DNA from: Buttiauxella sp. A111
GTDB taxonomy: Bacteria; Pseudomonadota; Gammaproteobacteria; Enterobacterales; Enterobacteriaceae
Reading direction: 5' to 3'
DNA length: 64,000 nucleotides
NCBI RefSeq assembly: GCF_014189855.1
Contig: NZ_BJFN01000009.1
Coordinates: 62,001-126,000 of the forward strand
The notes beneath the pieces were generated by a model. The model was not told where the DNA came from, made no database searches, and saw only the letters and a list, made by a program, of their open reading frames with translations. The first letter of the stretch is position 1. Each line of letters opens with the position of its first letter. The translations under genes and the position numbers were made by a program. Positions 17,583 to 28,042 of the stretch are shown piece after piece.

Positions 17583-19337
17583 TTGACGACTAATCGACTT
17601 GAATGGCGTGCACTTGTACCTGATACCGAAAGTTATCAGGAAATTTTCGCACAGCCTTATGATTCCGAAACTGCCCCTTTCTCCGCTGTGCAACCCCGTC
17701 TGACTTATGGACTGGTGCAACTCAGCCAACCGGTAGCCTCGGCCGGTCTGATGCTGGTAAAAGCCGCTGAAGAAGCCGAATACCTTAATCTTATTGCGAG
17801 CGCTGCGCGCGATTGCTGGTCCCCGGATAACACATTGACCGGCGGACATTATCTGATAGAAGGCTCGCGTGTCACGTTACGCCCAGCCGAAACGGCTGAA
17901 GACAATTTTGCGGGTCAATCCGAAGTCGTCGTGGCTGACTGGATTGAAGCCGAGCAACTGTTTGGTTGCGTTCGTCAGTTCGCTGGTGAAATTAGCCTGA
18001 CGCCGGGTTTAGTTCACAAGGCTAATGGTGGCATTCTGGTACTGTCATTGCGTAGCGTGTTGGCACAACCGCTGCTCTGGCTACGTCTGAAGCAAATGGT
18101 GATTCAGGGTCGCTTTGACTGGATTTCGCCTGACGAAACGCGTCCGTTGCCAGTTAGCATCCCGTCATTGCCGCTGAATCTCAAACTGATTCTGGTCGGT
18201 GAACGTGAGTCGCTGGCTGACTTCCAGGAAATGGAACCAGAACTGGCAACCTCCGCTATTTACAGCGAGTTTGAAGAAAATCTTCAAATTGCCTCTGCCG
18301 ATGATATGGCATTGTGGTGTCAGTGGATTTACGCCGTCGCGAAATCTAAAGCGCTCCCTGCGCCTGCAACTGATGCCTGGACTGCTTTCATCCGCGAAGC
18401 GGTGCGTTACACGGGTGATCAGGAAACGCTGCCACTGTGCCCATCGTGGATTGGCCGTCAACTGCGTGAAGTGGCCGCTTTTACTGAAGAAGAAACCTTC
18501 GGCGCGGCTGAACTGATCCAAATGCTGGCCCAGCGTGAATGGCGTGAAGGTTATCTGGCTGAGCGCATGCAGGACGAAATTCTGCTTGAGCAAATTCTGA
18601 TTGAAACTGAAGGTGAGATGGTTGGCCAAATCAACGCGTTGTCGGTGATTGAATTCCCAGGCCATCCACGCGCATTCGGTGAACCTTCCCGAATCAGTTG
18701 TGTCGTCCATGTGGGTGATGGTGAATTTACTGACGTTGAGCGCAAAGCGGAGCTGGGCGGCAATATTCATGCGAAAGGCATGATGATCATGCAGGCATTT
18801 TTGATGTCTGAATTGCAGCTTGAGCAGCAAATTCCCTTCTCAGCATCACTGACTTTTGAACAGTCCTACAGCGAAGTTGATGGCGACAGCGCGTCAATGG
18901 CTGAACTGTGCGCATTAATCAGCGCACTGGCGAATGTGCCGATTTTTCAGCATATCGCAGTGACCGGCTCAGTCGACCAGTTCGGACGTGTGCAGCCTGT
19001 TGGAGGACTCAATGAGAAGATTGAAGGTTTCTTCCGCATCTGCCAGGAGCGCGAATTTACCGGCAAGCAAGGCGTGATAATCCCCCTGTCCAACGTCCGC
19101 CACCTGTGCCTGCATCAGGATGTTCTGGATGCCGTTGAGCAAGGGCAATTCACGATTTGGGCCATCGACGACGTCACAGATGCGCTACCATTATTAACAA
19201 ATCTGCCCTGGGATGGTGAAGGGCAAAATACGCTCATGCGTGCGGTACAAGAGCGAATTGCTCAGGCATCGGCGCAAGACATTCGGCACCGTTATCCATG
19301 GCCACTGCGTTGGCTCAGCTGGTTCAGTCCAAACTGA
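17583..19337 (+). CDS. ycbZ: Lon-family protease homologue LonH (YcbZ)
   Basis: 584 residues with a TTG start, as I recall for E. coli ycbZ. The C-terminal Lon-type protease domain has the serine of DGDSASMAELCALISAL and the lysine of GGLNEKIEGFF, so the Ser-Lys dyad is intact. The N-terminal part is a degenerate Lon-like ATPase region without a clear Walker A. Its cellular substrates are unclear. TATAAT at 17543-17548 is a plausible -10. The ribosome site is weak. The FadR box of fabA overlaps its stop codon. Confidence 0.93.
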   Translation: MTTNRLEWRALVPDTESYQEIFAQPYDSETAPFSAVQPRLTYGLVQLSQPVASAGLMLVKAAEEAEYLNLIASAARDCWSPDNTLTGGHYLIEGSRVTLRPAETAEDNFAGQSEVVVADWIEAEQLFGCVRQFAGEISLTPGLVHKANGGILVLSLRSVLAQPLLWLRLKQMVIQGRFDWISPDETRPLPVSIPSLPLNLKLILVGERESLADFQEMEPELATSAIYSEFEENLQIASADDMALWCQWIYAVAKSKALPAPATDAWTAFIREAVRYTGDQETLPLCPSWIGRQLREVAAFTEEETFGAAELIQMLAQREWREGYLAERMQDEILLEQILIETEGEMVGQINALSVIEFPGHPRAFGEPSRISCVVHVGDGEFTDVERKAELGGNIHAKGMMIMQAFLMSELQLEQQIPFSASLTFEQSYSEVDGDSASMAELCALISALANVPIFQHIAVTGSVDQFGRVQPVGGLNEKIEGFFRICQEREFTGKQGVIIPLSNVRHLCLHQDVLDAVEQGQFTIWAIDDVTDALPLLTNLPWDGEGQNTLMRAVQERIAQASAQDIRHRYPWPLRWLSWFSPN

Positions 19338-19348
19338 TCGGACTTGTT
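19332..19348. promoter_or_regulatory. FadR operator of fabA
   Basis: AACTGATCGGACTTGTT matches the FadR consensus (AnCTGGTCnGACnTGTT) in all but one or two positions and the known E. coli fabA site. FadR activates fabA here when long-chain acyl-CoA is absent. It overlaps the end of ycbZ. Confidence 0.85.
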
Positions 19349-19405
19349 GAGCGTACACGTGTTAGCTAACATGCGTGCTTCATTATAAAAAGGCTTACTG
19401 TAAAC

Positions 19406-19924
19406 ATGGTAGATAAACGCGAATCCTATACAAAAGAAGATCTTCTTGCCTCTGGTCGTGGCGAACTGTTTGGCGCTGAAGGCCCACGGTTACCTGCGCC
19501 ATCCATGCTGATGATGGACCGCGTGGTCAAGATGACCGAAGACGGCGGTAACTTCGATAAAGGTTACGTTGAAGCAGAATTAGATATTAATCCTGATCTG
19601 TGGTTCTTTGGCTGCCACTTTATCGGCGACCCGGTAATGCCTGGCTGTCTGGGCCTGGATGCGATGTGGCAGTTGGTTGGTTTCTACCTCGGCTGGCTTG
19701 GTGGCGAAGGTAAAGGTCGTGCTCTGGGCGTGGGTGAAGTTAAACTCGCAGGTCAGATTCTACCAACCGCGAAAAAAGTTACTTATCGTATCCATTTCAA
19801 ACGCGTCATCAATCGCCGCCTGATCATGGGCCTGGCAGATGGCGAGGTGCTGGTTGATGGCCGTGTCATTTACACTGCTACCGATCTGAAAGTAGGTCTG
19901 TTCAAAGACACGACTGCTTTCTAA
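19406..19924 (+). CDS. fabA: 3-hydroxydecanoyl-ACP dehydratase/isomerase
   Basis: 172 residues, E. coli length. Dehydrates 3-hydroxydecanoyl-ACP and isomerises the product to cis-3-decenoyl-ACP, the branch point to unsaturated fatty acids. Single hot-dog domain; active-site His71 ([20 protein letters not shown]) and Asp85 are present. Preceded by a FadR box and followed by a terminator. Confidence 0.98.
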   Translation: MVDKRESYTKEDLLASGRGELFGAEGPRLPAPSMLMMDRVVKMTEDGGNFDKGYVEAELDINPDLWFFGCHFIGDPVMPGCLGLDAMWQLVGFYLGWLGGEGKGRALGVGEVKLAGQILPTAKKVTYRIHFKRVINRRLIMGLADGEVLVDGRVIYTATDLKVGLFKDTTAF

Positions 19925-19949
19925 GTCCTGTTTTCTCAGTGATGAAATG

Positions 19950-19982
19950 CGAAACCTCCGCAGTGCGGAGGTTTCTTTTTCT
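19950..19982. terminator. Terminator between fabA and rmf
   Basis: GAAACCTCCGC AGT GCGGAGGTTTC hairpin followed by TTTTT on the plus strand; can also close rmf transcripts from the other side. Confidence 0.9.
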
Positions 19983-19995
19983 AAAGAGACAGTGA

Positions 19996-20163
19996 TTACG
20001 CGGTAATCGCCCTGTCCTCCATGGCTTCTCGCCAGCCTCCCATCCAGTACGACCTCTGGTTCAGTGTCTGATAAGGACACATCTCTTTAGAGCGTCCGAC
20101 GATTCCTGCTTGATAACCACGTTGATGAGCCCGTTCCAGGCGATCTCGTTTTTGTCTCTTCAT
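19996..20163 (-). CDS. rmf: Ribosome modulation factor
   Basis: 55 residues: MKRQKRDRLERAHQRGYQAG, then GRSKEMCPYQTLNQRSYWMG and GWREAMEDRAITA. This is E. coli Rmf with a few changes. Rmf binds the 30S subunit near the anti-Shine-Dalgarno and joins 70S ribosomes into inactive 100S dimers in stationary phase. GAGGG lies about nine bases before the ATG. Convergent with fabA. Confidence 0.96.
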   Translation of the reverse strand: MKRQKRDRLERAHQRGYQAGIVGRSKEMCPYQTLNQRSYWMGGWREAMEDRAITA

Positions 20164-20235
20164 GCCTCGTTTCCCTCATTTTTTGAGTCTGGTGGAAAAG
20201 AAAACAGTGGCCACAAAACGTGCAACCACATATAA

Positions 20236-20264
20236 CGAATACCCTCAAAAACCGTTATCGTCAA
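20236..20264 (-). promoter_or_regulatory. Likely rmf promoter
   Basis: Minus-strand TTGACG (20264-20259), 17-base spacer, TATTCG (20241-20236), giving a leader of about 65 bases. Rmf is growth-rate and ppGpp controlled in E. coli; nothing specific for that is visible here. Confidence 0.5.
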
Positions 20265-20361
20265 TGCGCAAAATTCACGCCAATGTCATAAATGTGAGCT
20301 ACGTGGGATATGATTTTTACAAAAAACGTGAGCCAGGAGAGATAACAAATTCATGCCAAAA

Positions 20362-20408
20362 GAAAAGCTGCGCTTCGCTTGATTGCGAATGACGCAGCTT
20401 TTTTGTGC
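20362..20408. terminator. Terminator after pqiC
   Basis: AAGCTGCG ... CGCAGCTT hairpin enclosing a second inverted repeat (CTTCGCTTGATTGCGAA), with A-rich and T-rich flanks on the two strands. Sits 12 bases after the pqiC stop. Confidence 0.75.
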
Positions 20409-20419
20409 TATTGAACGGA

Positions 20420-20986
20420 TTAATTAAAGCGGGTTAGCTGGCTGGCAATGCTTTGGGACTCTTGCTGCCAGGCCTGAGCTAATGATTTCACCATCGCATC
20501 ATAACCATCGGCTTCCTGCTTCAACTCAACATGGAACGGTCGCTTTATCAGTTGCCCCTGATGATTGAGCAGCCATTCACCGCTCACAATCACTTTCCCG
20601 TCGTAGCGTCCATGGAAACCCGTCACGTTAACACTCAGCGTATCCTGAACACTGCCAAGCGGCTGTGATGCCACCACCCAACCCGGCAGCGCGCTACTTA
20701 AATTGCTCACCAGGGTATTGCGCAGTTGCTGATCCAATGGGCTCGCCCACAAATTATTGTTGGCAATGACGTATTGCACATCACTGGTTTGATAAACCAC
20801 GCCGTTTCCGGCGAGGTAATCAGGAACCGCAACCTGCTCTACCCATAATAAATGGGTTCCAGGCTGGCTCACAGCCTGCATAGCAGGCACGGAGCTTTGA
20901 GGCAGCTGGTAATACGTTTTTCCATTATCGGTGCTGCTACAAGCCGTTAAAACCAAAGCAGCAATTATCGGAAGCCATTTTTTCAT
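20420..20986 (-). CDS. pqiC: Outer-membrane lipoprotein PqiC
   Basis: 188 residues. Lipoprotein signal with lipobox LTAC at Cys16, then an ABC-transport auxiliary (DUF330/YmbA) domain. PqiC sits in the outer membrane and joins the PqiB tunnel, so PqiABC forms an envelope-spanning lipid transport path. Its ATG overlaps the pqiB stop by one base (TAATG), which suggests translational coupling. Confidence 0.95.
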   Translation of the reverse strand: MKKWLPIIAALVLTACSSTDNGKTYYQLPQSSVPAMQAVSQPGTHLLWVEQVAVPDYLAGNGVVYQTSDVQYVIANNNLWASPLDQQLRNTLVSNLSSALPGWVVASQPLGSVQDTLSVNVTGFHGRYDGKVIVSGEWLLNHQGQLIKRPFHVELKQEADGYDAMVKSLAQAWQQESQSIASQLTRFN

Positions 20987-22623
20987 TATTGTGCCCTCTT
21001 CGGCTGGGGATCTTTTTTATCCTTCGCTTCAAAGATCAGCGAATTGCTCTTATCGTTCAACGTGCGCAGGACAGGCTGCAACTCGCGCAGAACTTGATCA
21101 AGTCGCTGCATATCGGCAACCATCTTGTTGTACGCCGCTGAGCCAGGCTGGAAGCCCTGCATGCTACGATTGAGCTCACGCAATGTTGTTTGCATATCCT
21201 CTGGCAACGACTGCATAGATTTATTCGACGTAATCTTATTCAGATTATCCAGCGTCTGCTGCAAGCGCTTCATGGTGCGTTGGCTTTCAGCAAGCGAATT
21301 GGTTGTCTCCTGAATCATTGGATTCAATGGCAAGTTGTTAATCTTATCCAGAGTCTCCAGCAAACGTTGTTGGATTTGCGCCAAACCACCACTCATCGTT
21401 GGAATGATCGGGTAACCCCCAAAGGTCGGCAAATCAGTTACCGGCGGTGCTTTAGGGTTGAAATCAAGATCGATAAACAGAGCACCGGTCACCAGACTGC
21501 CGGTCTTCATTGACGCCCGCAAACCGCGTTTAATCAGCGATTCCATGTTGTCCTGAATCCGAATGTCATCACCTACAAGATTCTGCAAGCGTTCAGGTTC
21601 AAGACGAATCAGCACCGGAATACGGAAGTCATCATTAATTTTCTGACGCATTTCCGCTGTAAAGAATGGCACCTGAGCGACCGTGCCGAGGCGAATGCCG
21701 CGGAATTCAACCGGAGCCCCAGGCTGCAAGCCACGTACAGAATCTTTGAAGAACATCAGGTAATCAATGTGATCGGTATAGAGGGAATCCTGAATACTTT
21801 TCTGATCGTCAAACAGTCGATATTCGCTGCCAGGTAGTGCTGGCTTACCGAGATCCCACCCTTCCGGGATATCAAAACTCACGCCGCCACTAAACAGCGT
21901 CGTAAGCGATCCCATTTCGACACGCATACCCTGGGAGGATAAATCCACTGCGATGCCACTGTCCTTCCAGAAACGCACGTTGCTGGTTACCAGGCGATCG
22001 TTTGGCGCAGCGATAAACAGTTGATAACTGATGCTACGTTTGGCCGGATCGAAATTACTGGTTTCAACCGAACCTACCCGATAACCACGGAACAGGACCG
22101 GGTCGCCAGGAGAGAGCTGCCCTGCCTTATTACTGTCGAGGGTAATACGGATCCCTTTCGCGTCAGGCGGAGCCAACGGAGGGGAATCCAGCAAATCATA
22201 CTTCCCTTGTTTCGAGCCTTTTTTTCCCGGTTGCAGTTCGATATAAGCACCGGAGAGCAACGTTCCAAGCCCGGAAATACCTTCACGCCCGACCTGCGGT
22301 TTCACGACCCAAAAAACCGAATCTTTATGCAGCAGCTTTTCCATGCCGGAATTCAGACGGGCTGTAATTTCGACATGCAGCAAGTCATCAGACAACACCG
22401 CACGTTCCACAACACCCACATTAACGCTACGGCTTTTGATGGTGGTTTTCCCGCCTTCAATACCTTCAGCATTGGTGGTGATTAGCGTTACTTCAGGGCC
22501 CTGATGACTATAGTGGTAGAATAAAATCCACGCGCCAATGAGCAGCGTAACAATAGGGAAAATCCAAACTGGGGACCAGTTTTTAACCTTTGCTACTTTT
22601 GCTTCCCCGCTTTTATTTTCCAT
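20986..22623 (-). CDS. pqiB: MCE lipid-transport protein PqiB
   Basis: 545 residues. One N-terminal membrane anchor (about 18-37, PVWIFPIVTLLIGAWILFY) followed by three MCE domains and a long C-terminal helical region (KINNLPLNP to ELQPVLRTL) that forms the needle-like tunnel in E. coli PqiB. Moves lipids between inner and outer membrane. The start at 22623 matches E. coli; upstream codons are inside pqiA, which it overlaps by 11 bases. Confidence 0.96.
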   Translation of the reverse strand: MENKSGEAKVAKVKNWSPVWIFPIVTLLIGAWILFYHYSHQGPEVTLITTNAEGIEGGKTTIKSRSVNVGVVERAVLSDDLLHVEITARLNSGMEKLLHKDSVFWVVKPQVGREGISGLGTLLSGAYIELQPGKKGSKQGKYDLLDSPPLAPPDAKGIRITLDSNKAGQLSPGDPVLFRGYRVGSVETSNFDPAKRSISYQLFIAAPNDRLVTSNVRFWKDSGIAVDLSSQGMRVEMGSLTTLFSGGVSFDIPEGWDLGKPALPGSEYRLFDDQKSIQDSLYTDHIDYLMFFKDSVRGLQPGAPVEFRGIRLGTVAQVPFFTAEMRQKINDDFRIPVLIRLEPERLQNLVGDDIRIQDNMESLIKRGLRASMKTGSLVTGALFIDLDFNPKAPPVTDLPTFGGYPIIPTMSGGLAQIQQRLLETLDKINNLPLNPMIQETTNSLAESQRTMKRLQQTLDNLNKITSNKSMQSLPEDMQTTLRELNRSMQGFQPGSAAYNKMVADMQRLDQVLRELQPVLRTLNDKSNSLIFEAKDKKDPQPKRAQ

Positions 22624-23881
22624 GCTCAGACGACTCCTCATGAGTTGAATCAGGTGCGCGATCCCAGGACAAGCGAGGGTCAAAGGTCATCGCCGCAAAC
22701 ATTGTCAAAATAACTACTAATGCAAACATAACGGCGCCAATTGCCGGGTAGATACTCATCAATCCCCCCATCCGCACCAGCGCCGATAAAACGGCAATCA
22801 CGAATACATCGATCATCGACCATCGTCCAACAAACTCGACGACCTCGTAGATCAAATGCATCCTTTCACTGTCACGACGACCGTGACCCTTTGCATCCCA
22901 ACACAACCACGCGATCGCCAACATTTTTAGCGTTGGGACCATGATACTGGCGATGAATATCACCCCAGCCACTGGATAAGATCCTTCACTCCACAACAAG
23001 ATAACCCCGGCAATAATCGTCGAGGGAATTGGACTTCCCAGAACTTCGGTTATCATGATGGGTAATATGTTCGCAGGCAGATAAAGCATAATTGAAGTCA
23101 GCAACAGAGCGAGCGTCCATTGCAGACTATGGCGGCGACGGATGTATCCTTTCGTTTCGCAACGCGGGCAGATTTCCTGAGCTTCCGGCACGATTGCCGT
23201 GCAGCACGAACAAGAGCGCAGCCCTTGACGAATCCCCGGCACTCCAACTTTAAGCGGTGCATCTATAACTGGTTCAGGGGCAATATCATCCCAAAGCCAA
23301 CGTCTGTCCACACACTGGAAGGCCCGTAACTGCAGCACACAGAATAAACACCACGGAATAAAGCTACTGCCGACACCAAGATCGCCATACGCCATCAGTT
23401 TGACGAAACTCACCAGTATCCCGGCAAGGAAGATCTCGGCCATGCCCCAGGACTTTAACTGAAACAGAATACGAGCAAGGCGCTTTTTGAGCGATAGCGG
23501 CAATTTAGCCCGGTTAACCAACAACAAAATTGTGATTAAACAGAAGGCCGGCACCACTTGCACAAAGGCGATGAAAAAGGTTCCCAGACTTGCGTAATCT
23601 TCGTTAAAGAGAACGCCTGGTATTTCAAGCAGTGAAACTTCGCTGTTAATACCCGCGACGTTCATACTGATGAAAGGAAAAAGATTGGCGAGCACCAGCA
23701 TAAACAGGGCTGCCACCGAATAAGCTGTAGGCCGTTGTCGCGGCGACGCCCACTGGGTTAATAGCGTGGTGGCGCAACGAGGACAGACGGCCTTTTGGCC
23801 GTCTTCTAATACTGGTAGAGCGACCAGTAAGTCACATTGTGAACACAATATGTGTGAACGATGGTGATGCGTGGCACACAT
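22613..23881 (-). CDS. pqiA: Inner-membrane protein PqiA (paraquat-inducible)
   Basis: 422 residues. Two PqiA domains, each with a cytosolic zinc-ribbon-like Cys set (CSQC and CPRC near the N-terminus; CSCC and CPRC near 230-250) followed by four membrane helices. Partner of the PqiB MCE tunnel. SoxRS-controlled in E. coli; no SoxS site was identified here. It follows uup after 16 bases, so uup-pqiABC may share transcripts. Confidence 0.96.
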   Translation of the reverse strand: MCATHHHRSHILCSQCDLLVALPVLEDGQKAVCPRCATTLLTQWASPRQRPTAYSVAALFMLVLANLFPFISMNVAGINSEVSLLEIPGVLFNEDYASLGTFFIAFVQVVPAFCLITILLLVNRAKLPLSLKKRLARILFQLKSWGMAEIFLAGILVSFVKLMAYGDLGVGSSFIPWCLFCVLQLRAFQCVDRRWLWDDIAPEPVIDAPLKVGVPGIRQGLRSCSCCTAIVPEAQEICPRCETKGYIRRRHSLQWTLALLLTSIMLYLPANILPIMITEVLGSPIPSTIIAGVILLWSEGSYPVAGVIFIASIMVPTLKMLAIAWLCWDAKGHGRRDSERMHLIYEVVEFVGRWSMIDVFVIAVLSALVRMGGLMSIYPAIGAVMFALVVILTMFAAMTFDPRLSWDRAPDSTHEESSEHGK

Positions 23882-23897
23882 ATCGTGTCTCCTTGCG

Positions 23898-25805
23898 TTA
23901 TGCGCCGTTTTTCAGAGCTTCAAGATATTCCCAGCGCTCAAAAGCATCTTCCAATGCTTTCTCAGCTGCAGACAGGTCGCCCAAGGTTTTTTGCGTGACA
24001 TCATGCGGTTGGTTGAAAAACTCTGCGTCGCCGACTTTCGCTTGTAGCGCTTCCAGCTCGGTCTCAAGCTGCTCAAGACGTTGCGGCAATTGCTCTAATT
24101 CGCGTTGCAAGTTATAGCTTAGCTTGCTGCTTGCACGTTTAACAACTTCAGCTTTAGCTGCAGTGGTGTTTTGAGCTTTATCTGCTACAGACTGGCGCAA
24201 AGATTGAGCAGAAGCCTGTTGGCCTTTAGCATCATGGTAGCCACCAACGTAGCGACCAATTTTGCCCTCACCTTCGAAAATCCAGCATTCGGTAACGGTG
24301 TTATCGACAAATTGACGATCGTGGCTCACCAACATTACAGTACCCTGATAACCATCAATCAGCTCTTCCAGCAATTCAAGCGTTTCGACATCCAGGTCGT
24401 TTGTTGGTTCATCGAGAATCAACAAGTTACTTGGTTTCAGGAATAAGCGAGCCAGCAACAGACGGTTACGCTCCCCCCCTGATAATGCACGAACTGGCGT
24501 CATCGCACGCTTTGGATGGAACAAGAAGTCCTGCAAATAACCCAGAACATGGCGCGGCTTACCGTTCACCATCACTTCTTGTTTACCTTCCGCGAGGTTG
24601 TCCATCACGGTACGATCCGGATCCAGCTCAGCACGGTGCTGGTCGAAGTACGCGACTTCCAGTTTAGTACCGCAATGCACACGGCCGCTATCAGCCTGCA
24701 ATTGGTCGAGCATCAGTTTCAGCAGCGTCGTTTTACCGCAGCCGTTTGGCCCCACCAGCGCGATTTTATCGCTGCGTTGAACCTGGGCCGAGAAGTCTTT
24801 CACCAGCGCACGTTCGCCAATGGAGTAGCAAACGTCTTCCATTTCAAAGACGATTTTGCCTGAACGCGCCGCTTCTTCGACCTGCATTTTAGCGCTGCCC
24901 AACACTTCGCGACGCGCACTACGTTCGTTACGCATGGCTTTTAACGCACGGACACGACCTTCGTTACGGGTACGACGGGCTTTAATGCCCTGGCGAATCC
25001 AGACTTCTTCCTGCGCAAGTTTGCGATCGAACTCGGCATTTTGCAGATCTTCAACGCGCAACGCTTCTTCTTTCGCCAGCAAATACTGATCGTAATCGCC
25101 AGGGTAAGAAACCAGTTTTCCACGATCAAGATCGACAATACGGGTTGCCATATTGCGGATGAATGAACGGTCATGGGAAATAAATACGATGCTGCCCTGG
25201 AACTCTTTCAGGAAGCCTTCCAGCCAGTCAATCGCTTCAATATCCAGGTGGTTCGTCGGTTCATCAAGCAGCAATACGCGCGGGGAACTTACCAATGCAC
25301 GCCCAAGTGCCGCTTTACGCAACCAGCCACCTGACAATGCTGACAGTTCGGTATCCGCATCCAGGCCGAGTTGTAGCAGCACTTCATTGATACGGCTTTC
25401 CAGTTGCCAGAGATTCTGGTTATCCAGAATTTCCTGAATACGCGCCATCTCGTTGAGATTTTTCTCGCTCGGGTCAGTCATCACTTTATGAGAAATATCG
25501 TGATACGCCTTGAGATGTTCAGCCTGTTCTTCAACGCCTTCAGCAACGAAATCGTAAACGGTTCCCGCAACATTACGCGGAGGATCTTGCTGTAAACGCG
25601 CCACGATCAAGTCTTGTTCATAAATCATGCGCCCATCATCCAATGGGATTTCACGATTCAGGATCTTCATCAGCGTGGATTTACCCGCACCGTTACGACC
25701 TACCAGACAAACGCGTTCGTTTTCTTCAATGTGGAGTTCAGTGTTATCTAATAACGGTGCGTCACTAAAGGACAACCAGGCACCGTGCATACTAATCAAT
25801 GACAT
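23898..25805 (-). CDS. uup: ABC-F ATPase Uup
   Basis: 635 residues. Two ATP-binding cassettes with Walker A GRNGAGKST and GPNGCGKTT, signatures LSGGWLRKA and LSGGERNRL, and Walker B LLLDEPTNHLD and LILDEPTNDLD; no membrane part. The C-terminal 90 residues form a charged coiled coil able to bind DNA in E. coli. ABC-F proteins act on ribosomes; loss of Uup raises precise excision of transposons. Follows rlmKL after five bases. Confidence 0.97.
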   Translation of the reverse strand: MSLISMHGAWLSFSDAPLLDNTELHIEENERVCLVGRNGAGKSTLMKILNREIPLDDGRMIYEQDLIVARLQQDPPRNVAGTVYDFVAEGVEEQAEHLKAYHDISHKVMTDPSEKNLNEMARIQEILDNQNLWQLESRINEVLLQLGLDADTELSALSGGWLRKAALGRALVSSPRVLLLDEPTNHLDIEAIDWLEGFLKEFQGSIVFISHDRSFIRNMATRIVDLDRGKLVSYPGDYDQYLLAKEEALRVEDLQNAEFDRKLAQEEVWIRQGIKARRTRNEGRVRALKAMRNERSARREVLGSAKMQVEEAARSGKIVFEMEDVCYSIGERALVKDFSAQVQRSDKIALVGPNGCGKTTLLKLMLDQLQADSGRVHCGTKLEVAYFDQHRAELDPDRTVMDNLAEGKQEVMVNGKPRHVLGYLQDFLFHPKRAMTPVRALSGGERNRLLLARLFLKPSNLLILDEPTNDLDVETLELLEELIDGYQGTVMLVSHDRQFVDNTVTECWIFEGEGKIGRYVGGYHDAKGQQASAQSLRQSVADKAQNTTAAKAEVVKRASSKLSYNLQRELEQLPQRLEQLETELEALQAKVGDAEFFNQPHDVTQKTLGDLSAAEKALEDAFERWEYLEALKNGA

Positions 25806-25810
25806 GACAA

Positions 25811-27928
25811 TTAATCCTTGGCTACGTGAGTTACGAGCCAGCAGTTATGAATTTGGCGATTACGGGCAAAGTCTTGCGACTGGGTTTTCTGAGTGATTTC
25901 CTGAGCGTTCAAACCCAATTTATCCAGCCCGTCAAAGTCCATTTTAAAGCCACGTTTATTGTTGGAGAACATAATGGTGCCGCCCTGGCGCAGCAAGCGC
26001 TTCAGGTCTTTCATCAGCAACAGATGGTCGCGCTGGACATCAAAAGATTCTTCCATACGTTTTGAGTTCGAGAACGTCGGTGGATCGATAAAAATCAGAT
26101 CAAACTGTTCATCCGTTTCACGCAACCAACCCAGGCAGTCCGCCTGAATCAGACGGTGAGCGCGGCCACTCAAGCCATTAAGGCGCAGGTTACGTTCAGC
26201 CCACTCCAGATAAGTACGAGACATATCGACGGTGGTCGTGGTTTTTGCACCACCTAAACCTGCGTGAACCGTCGCAGTGCCGGTATAAGCAAACAGGTTA
26301 AGGAAGTCCTTCCCTTTGCTCATTTTGCCCAGCATATGGCGCGCAATACGGTGATCGAGGAACAAACCGGTATCCAGATAATCCGTCAGGTTAACCCACA
26401 GACGAGCGTTATATTCGCTCACTTCCATGAAGTCGCCTTTCTCATCCATTTTCTGATACTGGCTTTTGCCCTTCTGGCGTTCACGGGTTTTCAGAATCAG
26501 CCGGTTGGACGGTAATTCAAGAACAGACAGCGTTGCAGCAATCACGTCAAACAGACGCTGACGCGCTTTGTTGGCATCAACCGTTTTTGGCGGTGCGTAT
26601 TCCTGCACCACGACCCATTCGCCATAACGGTCAACGGCAACGTTATATTCCGGCAGATCCGCGTCGTAAATTCGGTAGCATTCGATGCCTTCCTGACGCG
26701 CCCATTTGTCGAGCTTTTTGATATTTTTGCGCAGACGGTTCGCGTAATCGTCAGCAATTTGGCCAGATGCCGCGCCGGTGCTGGTTTCTGACAACTGGTA
26801 GTTTTTCTGCACGCAATCCAGCGGGCCGTTCTTCGCTTTAAACTGGCGTTCTGCGCGCAGTTGCAGGCAACTGAGCAGATCTGGCGAGGCGCTAAACAGT
26901 GACAGATTCCAGCCGCCGAAATGATTTTTCATGTTGCGGCCTAACAGGCTGTGTAATGCAATCAGCGCAGGCTCACTGTCAAGACGCTCACCGTAAGGCG
27001 GGTTGCTAATCACCGTTCCCACTGGCCCTTCCGGCAGAGGATTGCTCAGTTTAGCAACGTCTTTCACTTCGTAACTGATGATATCAGCCAGGCCCGCACG
27101 GCGGGTGTTGGCGCGAGCGCGTTCGATAACGCGTGAATCATTATCTGAGCCATAGAAACGAGAGGTATATTCGCCGAGGCCTTTACGGGCACGAACCTGC
27201 GCTTCGGTGGTGATTTCTTTCCACAATTCCACATCGTGGTTCGCCCAGCCGAGGAACCCCCAATGCTTGCGATGCAGACCCGGTGCGCGATCGGTTGCGA
27301 TCATCGCGGCTTCAATCAGCAGCGTACCAGAGCCACACATTGGATCGAGCAGCGGTGTACCCGGCTGCCAGCCTGAACGCATCACAATAGCGGATGCCAG
27401 AGTTTCTTTAATCGGAGCCGCACCGGTGCTGTCACGGTAGCCACGCTGATGCAGGCCATCACCACTTAAATCCAGCGCAATGCTGGCGGTGTCTTTATTC
27501 AGCCAGACGTTAATGCGCAGATCCGTCTGTTCTTTATCGACGTTCGGACGTGGCAGATTTTTACGGGTGAAGGAGTCAACAATCGCGTCCTTCACTTTTA
27601 ATGCGCCGTACTGGCTGTTACGAATAACGTCGTTCAGGCCGCTGAAGTGCACTGCGAAGGTGGCATCTGGGCCAAATAGCGCAGGCCAGTCGATGGTTTG
27701 TACTCCAAGGTACAAATCAAGATCGCTATACACTTTGCATTCGTTTAATGGCAGCAGAATGCGGGACGCAAGGCGGCTCCACATCAGGCTTTGATAGAGC
27801 AGACGTGAGTCCCCCTGGTAATGTACGCCGCCCTGAACCACCTGGCATGCTTGCGCACCAAGGCCCTCCAGTTCAGTTTTTAATAGCTCTTCAAGCCCAC
27901 GCGCCGTACTGGCAAACAGAGAATTCAT
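25811..27928 (-). CDS. rlmL: Bifunctional 23S rRNA methyltransferase RlmKL
   Basis: 705 residues, a natural fusion. N-terminal THUMP domain and RlmL part (N2-methyl-G2445; SNPPYGERL catalytic motif near 310) and C-terminal RlmK part (N7-methyl-G2069; [11 protein letters not shown] near 625, SAM motif [13 protein letters not shown] near 545). Both halves look intact. Acts on naked 23S rRNA during 50S assembly. Divergent from ycbX. Confidence 0.97.
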   Translation of the reverse strand: MNSLFASTARGLEELLKTELEGLGAQACQVVQGGVHYQGDSRLLYQSLMWSRLASRILLPLNECKVYSDLDLYLGVQTIDWPALFGPDATFAVHFSGLNDVIRNSQYGALKVKDAIVDSFTRKNLPRPNVDKEQTDLRINVWLNKDTASIALDLSGDGLHQRGYRDSTGAAPIKETLASAIVMRSGWQPGTPLLDPMCGSGTLLIEAAMIATDRAPGLHRKHWGFLGWANHDVELWKEITTEAQVRARKGLGEYTSRFYGSDNDSRVIERARANTRRAGLADIISYEVKDVAKLSNPLPEGPVGTVISNPPYGERLDSEPALIALHSLLGRNMKNHFGGWNLSLFSASPDLLSCLQLRAERQFKAKNGPLDCVQKNYQLSETSTGAASGQIADDYANRLRKNIKKLDKWARQEGIECYRIYDADLPEYNVAVDRYGEWVVVQEYAPPKTVDANKARQRLFDVIAATLSVLELPSNRLILKTRERQKGKSQYQKMDEKGDFMEVSEYNARLWVNLTDYLDTGLFLDHRIARHMLGKMSKGKDFLNLFAYTGTATVHAGLGGAKTTTTVDMSRTYLEWAERNLRLNGLSGRAHRLIQADCLGWLRETDEQFDLIFIDPPTFSNSKRMEESFDVQRDHLLLMKDLKRLLRQGGTIMFSNNKRGFKMDFDGLDKLGLNAQEITQKTQSQDFARNRQIHNCWLVTHVAKD

Positions 27929-28042
27929 ATCGTCACTTAATCAGGTGTTAAAAGAAAATTGTGGCGCATTATAGCCAATCCGCCACGCATGTCATAAAGT
28001 TGGCTTCCTTTATTGCCTATTTATTTCTGCCAAGGGAATGCG

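Noticed and set aside
20162-20392. Plus-strand frame of 76 codons between rmf and pqiC
   Set aside because: Covers the rmf promoter and leader on the other strand, no ribosome site and no family resemblance.
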